From NCBI GenBank assembly GCA_017436255.1, contig JAFSDK010000009.1:1-34328 (forward strand): a stretch of 34,328 nucleotides of DNA. Direction: 5' to 3'. The notes beneath the pieces are model-generated. The model was not told the origin of the DNA. It made no database searches and was given only the letters and a program-made list of their open reading frames with translations. The stretch comes from Clostridia bacterium (GTDB lineage Bacteria; Bacillota; Clostridia; Oscillospirales; Acutalibacteraceae). The translations under genes and the position numbers were made by a program. Below are positions 4,796-13,227 of this stretch, piece by piece. The first letter of the stretch is position 1; the number at the start of each line of letters is the position of its first letter.

Positions 4796-6136
4796 ATGAA
4801 AAAAACATTATCCTGTATTTTAGCTTGCCTATTAATGACTTTATCAGCTTTTTCACTTGCGGCATGCACTCAAAAAGATGACGCCGCCGGCGTATACTTT
4901 CTTAACTTTAAGCCTGAATCGGCAAAAACTTACGAAAAAATTGCCGATGATTACTACAAAGAAAAAGGTGTAAAGGTAAAGGTCGTTACAGCCGCCGCCA
5001 ACACCTACGAGCAAACCCTTAAAAGCGAAATTGCTAAAAAGAACGCACCCACAATTTTTCAAATTAACGGACCTATTGGTTACAACAATTGGAAAAATTA
5101 CTGCGCCGACCTTAAAGACACAAAACTCTACTCGTATTTAAGCGATAAAAACCTCGCAATTCGCGAAGGTGATGGCGTGTACGGCATACCATACGTTGTT
5201 GAGGCATACGGTATTATCTACAACAAGGAAATTACCGACCGCTATTTCGCACTTAAAAATCGTCAAACTCAGGTTAACTCAATGGATGAAGTAAACAAAT
5301 ACAACAAACTTCGTATTTTAGTAGAGGATATGACCAAACACAAAAAAGACCTTGGTATTGACGGCGTGTTTGCCTCAACCTCAATGCTTTCAGGCGAAGA
5401 TTGGCGTTGGCAGACGCATCTTATGAATATACCGCTTTATTATGAGTTTGCCGAAAACGAACAATACGATGACCCGACCGTTGCAGGTCTTAACACCACC
5501 GACATCACATTTAAATATGCCGACAAATTTAAGAATATTTTTGACCTTTATATAAACAATTCAACCACTCAAAAGACATTACTCGGTTCTAAATCGGTAG
5601 CCGACAGTATGGCAGAATTTGCACTCGGCAAGGCGGCTATGGTGCAAAACGGCACCTGGGGTTACTCCCAAATCGCCGACGTTAAGGGCAATAAAGTAAA
5701 GGCAGAAAACGTAAAATTTCTACCCATTTATTTAGGAATTGACGGCGAAGAAAATCAAGGCCTTTGTGTTGGCACCGAAAACTACTTTGCTATAAACAAA
5801 AAGGCTTCTGCCGAACAGCAAAAGGCTTCCCTTGACTTCCTCGAATGGCTTTACGGAAGTGAAAAGGGTAAAAAATACGTTAGCGAAGAACTCGGATTTA
5901 CAACACCCTTTAACACCTTTACCGAAAAAGAAACCCCTAACGACCCGTTAGCTAAAGAAACCGTGCGTTGGATGAACAAAGAAAAGATTAACACTATCCC
6001 CTGGATATTCACCGCATTCCCAAGCGAAAACTTTAAAACCGAACTTGGCAGTCTATTGCTTGGTTACGCACAGGGCAGCAACACTTGGGACGAAGTAAAG
6101 GCAGGTGCTATAAAGTTCTGGAAGAGTGAGCGTTGA
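4796..6136 (+). CDS. Sugar ABC transporter substrate-binding lipoprotein
   Basis: 446 residues. A lipoprotein signal peptide ends in the lipobox LAAC, with the lipidated Cys at 24, so the mature protein is anchored outside the membrane. The remainder matches the extracellular solute-binding protein family 1 layout: VYFLNFKPESAKTYEKIADDYY near the N-terminus, an APTIFQINGPIGYNNWKNY segment, GVYGIPYVVEAYGIIYNKE in the hinge region, and AMVQNGTWGYSQI with SLDFLEWLYGSEKGKKYV toward the C-terminus. This is the MalE/UgpB-like class used for oligosaccharides. It is the first gene of a three-gene operon and its stop overlaps the next start. The ribosome site GGAGG lies 7 bases upstream of the ATG. 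Likely cargo is a glycan or sugar; the exact ligand is unknown. Confidence 0.92.
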   Translation: MKKTLSCILACLLMTLSAFSLAACTQKDDAAGVYFLNFKPESAKTYEKIADDYYKEKGVKVKVVTAAANTYEQTLKSEIAKKNAPTIFQINGPIGYNNWKNYCADLKDTKLYSYLSDKNLAIREGDGVYGIPYVVEAYGIIYNKEITDRYFALKNRQTQVNSMDEVNKYNKLRILVEDMTKHKKDLGIDGVFASTSMLSGEDWRWQTHLMNIPLYYEFAENEQYDDPTVAGLNTTDITFKYADKFKNIFDLYINNSTTQKTLLGSKSVADSMAEFALGKAAMVQNGTWGYSQIADVKGNKVKAENVKFLPIYLGIDGEENQGLCVGTENYFAINKKASAEQQKASLDFLEWLYGSEKGKKYVSEELGFTTPFNTFTEKETPNDPLAKETVRWMNKEKINTIPWIFTAFPSENFKTELGSLLLGYAQGSNTWDEVKAGAIKFWKSER

Positions 6137-6981
6137 TGAATAAGCAAATTCGCAAATATTCCCCTATCCTTTTTCTTCCCGTTTTTTTAGCATTTCTCAT
6201 AGTTTTTTTAATTCCCTTTTTTCTTGGCATTTACCTTTCTTTTACCGAATTTACAACGGTAAGTGACGCCGTTTTTGTTGGATTTAAAAATTATTTAAGC
6301 GTATTTACAAATAGCGGTGATTTTTTAAATTCTCTCTGGTTTACGGTTAGGTTTGCCGTAATTTCGGTTTTAAGCATAAACATTTTCGCCTTTGCTTTGG
6401 CGCTAATTTTGACACGAAATATACGCGGTCGCAACATCTACCGAACGGTGTTTTTTATGCCCAACCTTATCGGCGGAATTGTGCTTGGTTATATTTGGCA
6501 ACTGATAATTAACGGCGTGCTTTATAACTACGGATACTCCATTCTCTCAAACCCCGATTTCGGTTTTTTGGGGCTTGTTATCCTTATGAATTGGCAGATG
6601 ATAGGTTATATGATGATAATCTATATAGCCGGACTTCAAAACGTACCGCACGAACAAATTGAGGCTGCCAAGGTTGACGGCGCATCTAACACACGCATTC
6701 TTTTTAAAATAACAATACCCGCCGTTATGCCGTCAATCACCATTTGTTTGTTTTTAACACTTACAAACGCCTTTAAACTGTTTGACCAAAACCTTGCGTT
6801 AACGGCGGGCGCACCGGCAAGGCAGACCGAAATGTTGGCGCTTAACATCTATAACACATTTTACGGACGTGTAGGTGCCGAGGGTATCGGTCAGGCCAAA
6901 GCGGTTATATTTTCGCTACTGGTTGCCGTTATTGCATTATTGCAACTCTATTTAACCCGCCGCAAGGAGTATGAAAACTAA
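6136..6981 (+). CDS. Carbohydrate ABC transporter permease (MalF/UgpA type)
   Basis: 281 residues, six predicted membrane helices. The start ATG at 6136 shares a base with the TGA stop of the binding protein (TGATG), which points to translational coupling; an in-frame TTG one codon earlier is less likely. The cytoplasmic EAA loop that docks onto the ATPase is clear: EQIEAAKVDGASNTRILFKI followed by TIPAVMP (about residues 174-200). It pairs with the next gene to make the heterodimeric channel. No ATPase gene is in the window; importers of this class often share an MsmX-type ATPase encoded elsewhere. Confidence 0.92.
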   Translation: MNKQIRKYSPILFLPVFLAFLIVFLIPFFLGIYLSFTEFTTVSDAVFVGFKNYLSVFTNSGDFLNSLWFTVRFAVISVLSINIFAFALALILTRNIRGRNIYRTVFFMPNLIGGIVLGYIWQLIINGVLYNYGYSILSNPDFGFLGLVILMNWQMIGYMMIIYIAGLQNVPHEQIEAAKVDGASNTRILFKITIPAVMPSITICLFLTLTNAFKLFDQNLALTAGAPARQTEMLALNIYNTFYGRVGAEGIGQAKAVIFSLLVAVIALLQLYLTRRKEYEN

Positions 6982-7817
6982 TGGAAAAGCGTCGCCCCTT
7001 TATAAATATAATACTGACCGTAATTCTTATTGCTTTGTCGGCAGTATTTATTGCGCCGGTATTTATAGTTCTTTTAAATTCCTTTAAATCTAAATTTTCA
7101 ATAAGTCAGACGCCCTTTGTTTTGCCAAACAACGATACCTTCGTTGCGTTCCAAAACTATATTACGGGTATAAATGATACCGGCTTTTTATCGGCATTCG
7201 GTTGGTCGCTGTTTGTAACAGTTTTGTCGGTAGCGGTAATTGTGATATTTACCTCAATGGCAGCGTGGTATATCGTGCGAAGTGGCGGGCGTTTCGCAAA
7301 ACTGACCTATTATTTGTTCGTTTTTTCAATGATTGTACCCTTTCAGATGGTTATGTTCACCATGTCAAAACTCGCAAACTCCCTAGGACTTGACACACCG
7401 CTCGGTCTTGTGTTTATTTACCTCGGCTTTGGCGCAGGTCTTTCGGTATTTATGTTTGTCGGATTTGTAAAATCAATACCTTTAAGCATAGAGGAAGCGG
7501 CAACAATCGACGGTTGCAACCCAATGCAAATATTTTATCACGTGGTTTTTCCCATATTAAAACCGACCACCGTAACGGTGGCAATCCTCAACACCATGTG
7601 GATATGGAACGACTATTTGTTACCATACCTTGTAATCGGTACCGACTACAAAACCCTACCCATTGCCGTTCAGTATTTGAAGGGCGGTTACGGCTCGGTA
7701 GATATGGGCGCTATGATGGCAGTTTTAGTGTTATCAATTTTACCCGTCGTTGTGTTTTATCTCTTCGCGCAGAAATATATTATTAGCGGTGTCGCCGCAG
7801 GCGCCGTTAAAGGATAA
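6981..7817 (+). CDS. Carbohydrate ABC transporter permease (MalG/UgpE type)
   Basis: 278 residues, six membrane helices. The start overlaps the stop of the upstream permease (TAATG) and has AAGGAG upstream. The EAA motif is SIEEAATIDGCNPMQIFYHV followed by VFPILKP (about residues 170-196), and the C-terminus ends in the family-typical QKYIISGVAAGAVKG. It is the last gene of the importer operon, closed by a strong hairpin at 7821-7852. Together with the two upstream genes it forms a CUT1-type sugar uptake system lacking only the ATPase. Confidence 0.92.
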   Translation: MEKRRPFINIILTVILIALSAVFIAPVFIVLLNSFKSKFSISQTPFVLPNNDTFVAFQNYITGINDTGFLSAFGWSLFVTVLSVAVIVIFTSMAAWYIVRSGGRFAKLTYYLFVFSMIVPFQMVMFTMSKLANSLGLDTPLGLVFIYLGFGAGLSVFMFVGFVKSIPLSIEEAATIDGCNPMQIFYHVVFPILKPTTVTVAILNTMWIWNDYLLPYLVIGTDYKTLPIAVQYLKGGYGSVDMGAMMAVLVLSILPVVVFYLFAQKYIISGVAAGAVKG

Positions 7818-7820
7818 TAT

Positions 7821-7852
7821 AAAACCCTTGATGAAAATTCATCAAGGGTTTT
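7821..7852. terminator. Bidirectional terminator between the ABC operon and DUF4422
   Basis: AAAACCCTTGATGA (7821-7834) and TCATCAAGGGTTTT (7839-7852) are perfect arms around AAAT, so both strands end in T-rich tails. It lies 4 bases after the permease stop and 5 bases from the convergent gene ending at 7857. Confidence 0.88.
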
Positions 7853-7856
7853 AGTT

Positions 7857-8615
7857 TTAAAAACTCTTATTATATTTTTTACCAAAAAACTTGGCTTTTA
7901 AGAAGCCCACACCTTTTTTAAACAGGTTTTCCTTTTCGACAAAGTAAAGCGGGCACTCTTTATAGGCAAGTCGGTTTGTATTTATATAGACGTCGAGCAG
8001 CAACTCGCTGACCCTACCATAAAAACGCGCCTGAAAGTCATCACACACAAAATCAGTTAGACGATTTTCAAGTTCAAAAAGAATATCAAAAAGCCACTCG
8101 CAATAGGCATCGGATATTTCTTTTTTCATTATATACATATTAAACATATGCGCGCTTGTACGTTTTTTCAAATTCTCAAACTCGGCAAAATACTGCGGAT
8201 ATTTTTCTTTAATAATTTCACCCGTAATATCCAGTGGTTCGCGACAAAGTGTGTGTATATAATGGTCGTACAGATTCTCAATATAATATTTGCGCTTTTT
8301 AGGTAGAATAATATCTGTGGTGCGAAACAACTCTTTAGCGGTGTTACACGTTAAAATCTGCCTTCCTTTTTTCTCACCGAAATGACGACGGTAGTGCGCT
8401 AATCCTAAATAGTCGCACTTAAGGTTTTTCCACGCCCAGTAAAGACCCGTAAGTTCACAAAAATAGGGGTTTTTTTTAGATATATTGTCCCCGCTGTCAT
8501 CACGCGTAAAGCCTATCGACTCTTTATCTTCCGCACCAACGTGTATCGGTAAATAAATTTCATCATCAGGCATTGTGTAACTTTTGTGCGCGGCTACAAC
8601 AACCTTTATATCCAT
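7857..8615 (-). CDS. DUF4422 protein, putative glycosyltransferase of surface polysaccharide synthesis
   Basis: 252 residues, soluble. The N-terminus MDIKVVVAAHKSYTMPDDEIYLPIHVGA, followed by NPYFCELTGLYWAWKN and DYLGLAHYRRHF, is the typical DUF4422 pattern. Members occur in capsule and exopolysaccharide clusters and resemble family-A glycosyltransferases. A basic C-terminus (FLKAKFFGKKYNKSF) may touch the membrane. It begins 3 bases after the upstream sugar transferase stop, so the two are co-transcribed from the promoter at 9338-9366. The sugar added is unknown. The enzyme role is inferred from family and linkage, not from a visible catalytic motif. Confidence 0.82.
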   Translation of the reverse strand: MDIKVVVAAHKSYTMPDDEIYLPIHVGAEDKESIGFTRDDSGDNISKKNPYFCELTGLYWAWKNLKCDYLGLAHYRRHFGEKKGRQILTCNTAKELFRTTDIILPKKRKYYIENLYDHYIHTLCREPLDITGEIIKEKYPQYFAEFENLKKRTSAHMFNMYIMKKEISDAYCEWLFDILFELENRLTDFVCDDFQARFYGRVSELLLDVYINTNRLAYKECPLYFVEKENLFKKGVGFLKAKFFGKKYNKSF

Positions 8616-8618
8616 TAC

Positions 8619-9272
8619 TTATTCAGCGCCTTCCTTTTTAAAAACCTTGTAAACGGTTTTAAATGCGATGCCAAAATCCATACCTAAAGTTCTGGTACGA
8701 CAATAATATTTATCCATCTTAAGCCTTGTTTCAAAATCGGTATTACTGCGCCCGTTAACCTGCCAAAATCCTGTAACGCCGGGCTTCACCTTAATAATTG
8801 TATCGTAGTAATCGCCCATTTCATCCTTTTCTTTGAACAGATAGGGGCGAGGTCCAACTAAAGACAGATTCCCCGTGAACACATCGAAGAACTGTGGAAA
8901 TTCATCAATCGAATAACGCCTTATAAACCTGCCAACCTTGGTAATTCGCGGGTCATCCTTAAGCTTTTTATAAACGCGATACTCTTCTCGCTTTTCGCTG
9001 TCTTCTTTTAAAATCTTTTCGAGGACTTCGTCGGCATTTACAACCATTGAACGTATTTTATGGATTTTTATTGGTTTGCCGTCCTTGCCGATACGGGTTT
9101 GCTTAAATATTAACCTATCTTTATCGCCCGTAATTAAAAACGCAATTTTAACAAATCCCAAAACTATAAACGTAAAAAGGGAGCCGATAATTCCGCCAAC
9201 TATGTCTATACATCTTTTTACAAATAAAAAGACCTTGTTCGCGGCAACCTCCGACTCATGATTTTTATTCAT
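8619..9272 (-). CDS. Sugar transferase, priming phosphoglycosyltransferase
   Basis: 217 residues of the bacterial sugar transferase family (WbaP/PglC catalytic domain). It transfers a sugar-1-phosphate to undecaprenyl phosphate to start a repeat unit. One N-terminal membrane segment is visible (IVGGIIGSLFTFIVLGFVKIAFL, about 24-46). Then come FKQTRIGKDGKPIKIHKIRSM, IDEFPQFFDVFTGNLSLVGPRPY and PGVTGFWQVNGRS, the family signature blocks with the DE dyad in SIDEFPQ. The length matches the short monotopic class without the large N-terminal transmembrane domain. It is the first gene of a two-gene unit with DUF4422. No flippase, polymerase or other transferases are adjacent. Confidence 0.92.
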   Translation of the reverse strand: MNKNHESEVAANKVFLFVKRCIDIVGGIIGSLFTFIVLGFVKIAFLITGDKDRLIFKQTRIGKDGKPIKIHKIRSMVVNADEVLEKILKEDSEKREEYRVYKKLKDDPRITKVGRFIRRYSIDEFPQFFDVFTGNLSLVGPRPYLFKEKDEMGDYYDTIIKVKPGVTGFWQVNGRSNTDFETRLKMDKYYCRTRTLGMDFGIAFKTVYKVFKKEGAE

Positions 9273-9337
9273 TATATATCCCCAATCAACAGATTCTTCT
9301 GTATATGAAAAACGCTATTATTAGTATTTGTGTTTCA

Positions 9338-9366
9338 ATTATATTAAATTCTGTGGCATTTGTCAA
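9338..9366 (-). promoter_or_regulatory. Consensus promoter of the sugar transferase/DUF4422 unit
   Basis: On the minus strand TTGACA (complement of 9361-9366), 17 bases, TATAAT (complement of 9338-9343). Both hexamers are perfect. The leader before the ATG is about 60 nt. Confidence 0.88.
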
Positions 9367-9403
9367 ATTAATTACAAAACTGTGTTATTTTGGTAAATAT
9401 AGA

Positions 9404-9432
9404 TTGACTGCATTTTCTCACTATGTTATACT
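9404..9432 (+). promoter_or_regulatory. Promoter of the SGNH hydrolase gene
   Basis: TTGACT (9404-9409), 17 bases, TATACT (9427-9432), 22 bases upstream of the ATG at 9454. It is divergent from the sugar transferase promoter, the two -35 boxes being less than 40 bases apart. Confidence 0.82.
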
Positions 9433-9453
9433 TTTATACGGATGGTGATTTAA

Positions 9454-10254
9454 ATGAATCTTGATAAATTTTTTGCTTGTGACGAAAATGAAAAACCACT
9501 GGATAACTGTGTTAACGACGGCGGTTTTTGCGGTATTTTCAGAACAATTGCCGTCGTTGGTGACAGCATGTCGTCGGGCGAATTTCAGTCATACGACGAA
9601 GACGGAAAAGTTGGTTTTCACGATTACTATGAATATTCTTGGGGACAGTATCTTGCGCGAGAAGCGGGATGCACCGTATATAACTTTTCGCGCGGCGGTA
9701 TGTCGGCAAAGTGGTATTTAGATACATTTGCAGATGAAAAAGGCTTTTGGCGTACAGAATTAGCCGCACAAGGCTACATAATAGCGCTTGGTGCCAACGA
9801 CCTTTTTTATACAGATATTGAGTTTGGTGACATATCGGATATCGATTTAGAAAACTGCGAAAATAATAAAGAAACTTTTGTTGGTTGCTATGCAAAAATT
9901 ATTCAAAAATATAAAAAAATTCAGCCAAAAGCAAAGTTCTTCCTTGTAACTTTGCCAAGCGACCAAAGGGCAAATCGTAACGAAAAAAAGAGAGAACATC
10001 GCGACCTTTTGTATAAACTCGCCGAGATATTTGACAACACTTATATTATCGACTTATTCGAATATGCCGTACCGTTTGACGACGACTTTAAAAAGAAGTT
10101 TTTCCTTGATGGACATATGAATGCGGTGGGTTATCAGCTAGTTGGTAAAATGTTTGCATCGTACATAGATTATATTATCCGTCACAATATGGATGATTTT
10201 AGACAAATAGGTTTTATAGGTACTCCGTATTATAATACAAAATATGAAAAATAA
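9454..10254 (+). CDS. SGNH/GDSL-family hydrolase
   Basis: 266 residues, no signal peptide. The block I motif is VVGDSMSSGE (about 33-42) with the nucleophile Ser. NFSRGGMSAKWY gives the block II Gly, LGANDLFY the block III Asn, and DGHMNAVGYQ the block V Asp-x-x-His-like end (here D-G-H). These fit a serine esterase that deacylates or deacetylates a small substrate or glycan. It is divergent from the sugar transferase/DUF4422 unit with closely spaced promoters, so a link to polysaccharide modification is possible but unproven. It is monocistronic, ending in a strong terminator. Confidence 0.85.
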   Translation: MNLDKFFACDENEKPLDNCVNDGGFCGIFRTIAVVGDSMSSGEFQSYDEDGKVGFHDYYEYSWGQYLAREAGCTVYNFSRGGMSAKWYLDTFADEKGFWRTELAAQGYIIALGANDLFYTDIEFGDISDIDLENCENNKETFVGCYAKIIQKYKKIQPKAKFFLVTLPSDQRANRNEKKREHRDLLYKLAEIFDNTYIIDLFEYAVPFDDDFKKKFFLDGHMNAVGYQLVGKMFASYIDYIIRHNMDDFRQIGFIGTPYYNTKYEK

Positions 10255-10289
10255 AAAAACACTCGCAACATTCCGTTGCGAGTGTTTTT
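10255..10289. terminator. Bidirectional terminator between SGNH hydrolase and gdhA
   Basis: AAAAACACTCGCAAC (10255-10269) and its exact complement (10275-10289) surround the loop ATTCC. It starts directly after the hydrolase stop and ends 9 bases before the convergent gdhA stop, serving both. Confidence 0.92.
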
Positions 10290-10298
10290 GTTTAAATA

Positions 10299-11651
10299 TT
10301 AGTATGCAATACCCTGTGCAACCATAGCTTCTGCAACCTTTTCGAAGCCTGCGATATTAGCGCCTGCTACAAGGTCATCACCAAGGCCGTATCTGTTAGC
10401 GGCATTAACACTGCTTGTAAAGATATCACGCATAATAGTCTTTAACTTAGCGTCAACCTCTTCTGCGCTCCAGTTGTAACGCATTGAGTTCTGTGACATT
10501 TCAAGACCTGAAACGGCAACACCGCCGGCATTAACTGCCTTTGAAGGAGCAACGATTACGCCGCTCTCTTTAAGAAGTGCTACAGCCTCATTGGTTGTGG
10601 GCATATTTGAAACCTCAACGTAGTACTTAACGCCGTTAGCTATAATCTGCTTAGCTTCCTCAACGTCAACCTCATTCTGTGTAGCGCAAGGCATAATGAT
10701 ATCAGCCTTAACACCCCACGGCTTCTGACCGGGGAAGAACTCAACACCGAACTTGTCGGCATAGTCTTGAACGCGATTGCGGCATGAAGCACGCATTTCT
10801 AACATATAGTTAATCTTTTCTTCGGTAGCAACGCCGTCGGGATCGTAAACGTAACCGTCAGGACCCGAAATAGTAACAACTTTACCTCCAAGCTCGTTAA
10901 CCTTCTTAACGGTACCCCAAGCAACGTTACCGAAGCCCGAGATAGCAAAGGTCTTGCCCTTGATATCATCGCCAAAGTGTTTGAGCATTTCTACTGCATA
11001 ATAAACAGCACCAAAGCCTGTTGCCTCAGGACGAATAAGTGAGCCGCCGTATGTAATGCCTTTACCGGTAAGTACGCCGGTAAATTCATTTCTAAGGCGC
11101 TTATACTGACCATAAAGATAGCCAACCTCTCTTGCGCCTACACCGATATCACCTGCAGGAACGTCGGTATTTGCACCGATGTGTTTAGCAAGTTCGGTCA
11201 TAAAGCTCTGGCAGAAACGCATAACTTCAGCATCTGACTTGCCCTGCGGGTCAAAGTCAGAACCACCCTTACCGCCACCCATAGGAAGTGTGGTAAGTGA
11301 GTTTTTGAAGGTCTGCTCGAAGCCTAAGAACTTCATAATACTTTCATTAACTGTTGGGTGGAAACGAAGACCGCCCTTGTACGGACCAATAGCAGAGTTG
11401 AACTGTACACGGAAGCCACGGTTAACCTGTACCTTGCCGTTATCATCAACCCATGATACGCGGAATTTAATAAGTCTCTCGGGTTCTACCATTCTTTCAA
11501 CTACGCCGTATTTCTCGTATTCAGGACGAGCCATTACAACGGGTTCGATAGACTCAAGAACTTCAGCAACAGTCTGGTGAAATTCTTTTTCACCGGGATT
11601 GCGCTTAACAACTGTTTCGTAAACACCTTTTAAATATTCACTCTTTAACAT
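10299..11651 (-). CDS. gdhA: NADP-specific glutamate dehydrogenase
   Basis: 450 residues from the preferred start (MLKSEYLKG). It catalyses reversible amination of 2-oxoglutarate to glutamate, feeding ammonium into amino-acid pools. The Glu/Leu/Phe/Val dehydrogenase family is clear: the catalytic-Lys region PMGGGKGGSDFDPQGKSDAE, then GAREVGYLYGQYKR and NAGGVAVSGLEMSQNS, with the nucleotide fold ISGFGNVAWGTV. Length fits the hexameric bacterial GDH. An ATG 15 bases earlier overlaps the GGAGGGG ribosome site, so the ATG at 11651 is the better start. The gene has its own near-consensus promoter (11682-11710) and shares a terminator with the convergent hydrolase. Confidence 0.97.
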   Translation of the reverse strand: MLKSEYLKGVYETVVKRNPGEKEFHQTVAEVLESIEPVVMARPEYEKYGVVERMVEPERLIKFRVSWVDDNGKVQVNRGFRVQFNSAIGPYKGGLRFHPTVNESIMKFLGFEQTFKNSLTTLPMGGGKGGSDFDPQGKSDAEVMRFCQSFMTELAKHIGANTDVPAGDIGVGAREVGYLYGQYKRLRNEFTGVLTGKGITYGGSLIRPEATGFGAVYYAVEMLKHFGDDIKGKTFAISGFGNVAWGTVKKVNELGGKVVTISGPDGYVYDPDGVATEEKINYMLEMRASCRNRVQDYADKFGVEFFPGQKPWGVKADIIMPCATQNEVDVEEAKQIIANGVKYYVEVSNMPTTNEAVALLKESGVIVAPSKAVNAGGVAVSGLEMSQNSMRYNWSAEEVDAKLKTIMRDIFTSSVNAANRYGLGDDLVAGANIAGFEKVAEAMVAQGIAY

Positions 11652-11681
11652 TGTTTTCCCCTCCATTATTTCTATTGTTTT

Positions 11682-11710
11682 AGGATACTCTTATTTTTTA
11701 TTGTTGTCAA
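11682..11710 (-). promoter_or_regulatory. Promoter of gdhA
   Basis: On the minus strand TTGACA (complement of 11705-11710), 17 bases, TATCCT (complement of 11682-11687), about 30 bases before the ATG at 11651. Confidence 0.82.
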
Positions 11711-11718
11711 GAAAAATA

Positions 11719-11740
11719 AGAAAATTTTTTAAAATTTTCT
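11719..11740 (-). terminator. AT-rich hairpin at the end of the TPM gene
   Basis: AGAAAATTTT (11719-11728) and AAAATTTTCT (11731-11740) are perfect arms with a 2-base loop, overlapping the stop codon and followed on the minus strand by a T-rich tract. The low GC makes it a weak terminator; it lies just upstream of the gdhA promoter. Confidence 0.45.
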
Positions 11741-12493
11741 CCCGGCGCCGCCGCCCGAAAAGCCGCCGCCACCGCCTGAAAAACCTCCCGAACCGAAGCC
11801 GCCTGAGAAACCGCCGCCATTACCACCGTAATAACCGCCGCGGCCGAAGAACATAGGGAAGAAGAAAATTCCGCCTCTGCCACCTCTGAAGCGACCAAAA
11901 ATAAGAACCAACACAATTATAACAAGTATAATTATTTCGAGGATACCCATTTTTTCGTCGCCCACAGGCACGTAATTCTTATCGGGTTCAAGTCCATACT
12001 CAATATATATTTCATTTGCAACCGAATTATAAACCGAAACAAGCCCTGCTGAAAAATTATCGGCCGCAAAATAATCCATACCGTATCTATCGAGTATGCG
12101 TCCCGTTTTACTATCGGGCAAGGCACCTTCAAGTCCACTGCCCACCTCAATTCTAACCTCGCGGTCATTAACCGATAATAAAATCAGTATGCCGTTATCC
12201 TTTTCCTTGTCACCCAAGCCCCAATCGTTTGCAAGGTTATAGGCATAATCTTCTATCGGCACACCGTGAAGCGTATCGACAGTAACAACCACCGCCTGCG
12301 CCTTACAGGCGTTATAGAGATTTTCGCCTTTTTGAAAAATTACGCTTTCGTCGGTTTCACTTATTACCGACGCAAAATCGTTAACAAAAAACCTATCGGT
12401 AGGTTTTAATTTACTGCCTGCCGCCGATACGGCAATTACAAAAACAAGACTAAGCACCGACAGAATTGCCGCAAATTTTATAAACCTCTTCAT
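11729..12493 (-). CDS. TPM-domain (YgcG-family) membrane protein with Gly-rich tail
   Basis: 254 residues. A signal peptide (about 1-25, ILSVLSLVFVIAVSAAG) precedes the TPM domain (about 32-170) with FVNDFASVISETDE, AVVVTVDTLHG, GLGDKEKDNGILILLSV and VRIEVGSGLEG. A transmembrane helix follows (about 189-209, ILEIIILVIIVLVLIFG). The C-terminal 45 residues are almost only Gly, Phe and Ser, in repeats like GGFSGGFGSGG. The domain faces outside. Genes of this family are commonly next to lemA, as here, with a 2-base gap. A role in membrane or envelope maintenance is suggested from other bacteria but not settled. Confidence 0.88.
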   Translation of the reverse strand: MKRFIKFAAILSVLSLVFVIAVSAAGSKLKPTDRFFVNDFASVISETDESVIFQKGENLYNACKAQAVVVTVDTLHGVPIEDYAYNLANDWGLGDKEKDNGILILLSVNDREVRIEVGSGLEGALPDSKTGRILDRYGMDYFAADNFSAGLVSVYNSVANEIYIEYGLEPDKNYVPVGDEKMGILEIIILVIIVLVLIFGRFRGGRGGIFFFPMFFGRGGYYGGNGGGFSGGFGSGGFSGGGGGFSGGGAGRKF

Positions 12494-12495
12494 AT

Positions 12496-13065
12496 TTATT
12501 CAAACGAAACCTGCGGCACCTTGTTTGCCGACTCGTCTGCCTTAAAGAGTTCAACCTTTTCAAAGCCAAACATTGAGGCAATTATGCTTTTGGGGAACTT
12601 ACGAATTGAAACGTTGTACTCGGTTGCCTTTTCGTTATAGTTGCTTCTTGCCTTGGCGATGCGGTTTTCGGTACCTGCCAATTCATCTTGAAGCGCAATA
12701 TAGCTTTGGTTTGCCTTTAAATCGGGATATGCCTCGGTAACGGCGTTAACCCAGACGTCAATAGCACCATTAAGTTGTTGCTCAGCATTTGCCAATTCAC
12801 CGGGTGTATTAGCGCCTGCAACCTTGGTACGTGCCTCTGTAACCGCCGTATATGTCGATTGCTCATAATCTGAATATCCTTTAACGGTTGCCACAAAGTT
12901 AGGTATTAAATCTGCACGTCGTTGAAGTTGTACCTGAATATTGCTTTGCGCTTCTTCAAGTTCACCCTGCCTACTAATAAGACCATTGTAGGTGCCTACA
13001 AAACTGCCGATAATAATGGCAATTATCGCAACAATAACAATAGTTATAACTAGACCTTTTTTCAT
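12496..13065 (-). CDS. lemA: LemA family protein
   Basis: 189 residues. An N-terminal hydrophobic helix (LVITIVIVAIIAIIIGSFV, about 5-23) is followed by a helical coiled domain with the LemA signatures YNGLISRQGELEEAQSNIQV, LQRRADLIPNFVATVKGY, YPDLKANQSYIALQDEL and YNVSIRKFPKSIIA near the C-terminus. The family forms a helical bundle anchored in the membrane; its biochemical function is unknown. It leads a two-gene operon with the TPM protein. The ribosome site AAAGGAG lies about 10 bases before the ATG, and a -10 TATAAT lies at 13104-13109 on the minus strand. Confidence 0.92.
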   Translation of the reverse strand: MKKGLVITIVIVAIIAIIIGSFVGTYNGLISRQGELEEAQSNIQVQLQRRADLIPNFVATVKGYSDYEQSTYTAVTEARTKVAGANTPGELANAEQQLNGAIDVWVNAVTEAYPDLKANQSYIALQDELAGTENRIAKARSNYNEKATEYNVSIRKFPKSIIASMFGFEKVELFKADESANKVPQVSFE

Positions 13066-13103
13066 ATTTAATTAACTCCTTTTCATTAAAAGTTTGCAAC
13101 TTT

Positions 13104-13109
13104 ATTATA
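13104..13109 (-). promoter_or_regulatory. -10 element of the lemA operon
   Basis: A perfect TATAAT on the minus strand (complement of 13104-13109), about 39 bases upstream of lemA. No good -35 at 16-18 bases was found (the nearest resemblance is TTGTAG, further upstream), so only the -10 is called. Confidence 0.45.
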
Positions 13110-13167
13110 TAATATTTTTTCACAGAATGCTACAAAAAAACATAAAATTCACAATTTAGCAAAAATA

Positions 13168-13196
13168 TTGAAAAGAAACTATTTATATGTTAAAAT
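13168..13196 (+). promoter_or_regulatory. Promoter of the mnmE-mnmG-rsmG operon
   Basis: TTGAAA (13168-13173), 17 bases, TAAAAT (13191-13196). The ribosome site GAGGTGA (13217-13223) precedes the ATG at 13228. Confidence 0.75.
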
Positions 13197-13227
13197 AATT
13201 ATTTAGAAACTGTCTTGAGGTGATAAC

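Noticed and set aside
11652-11666. Longer gdhA with MEGKT start
   Set aside because: That ATG overlaps the GGAGGGG ribosome site serving the ATG at 11651.
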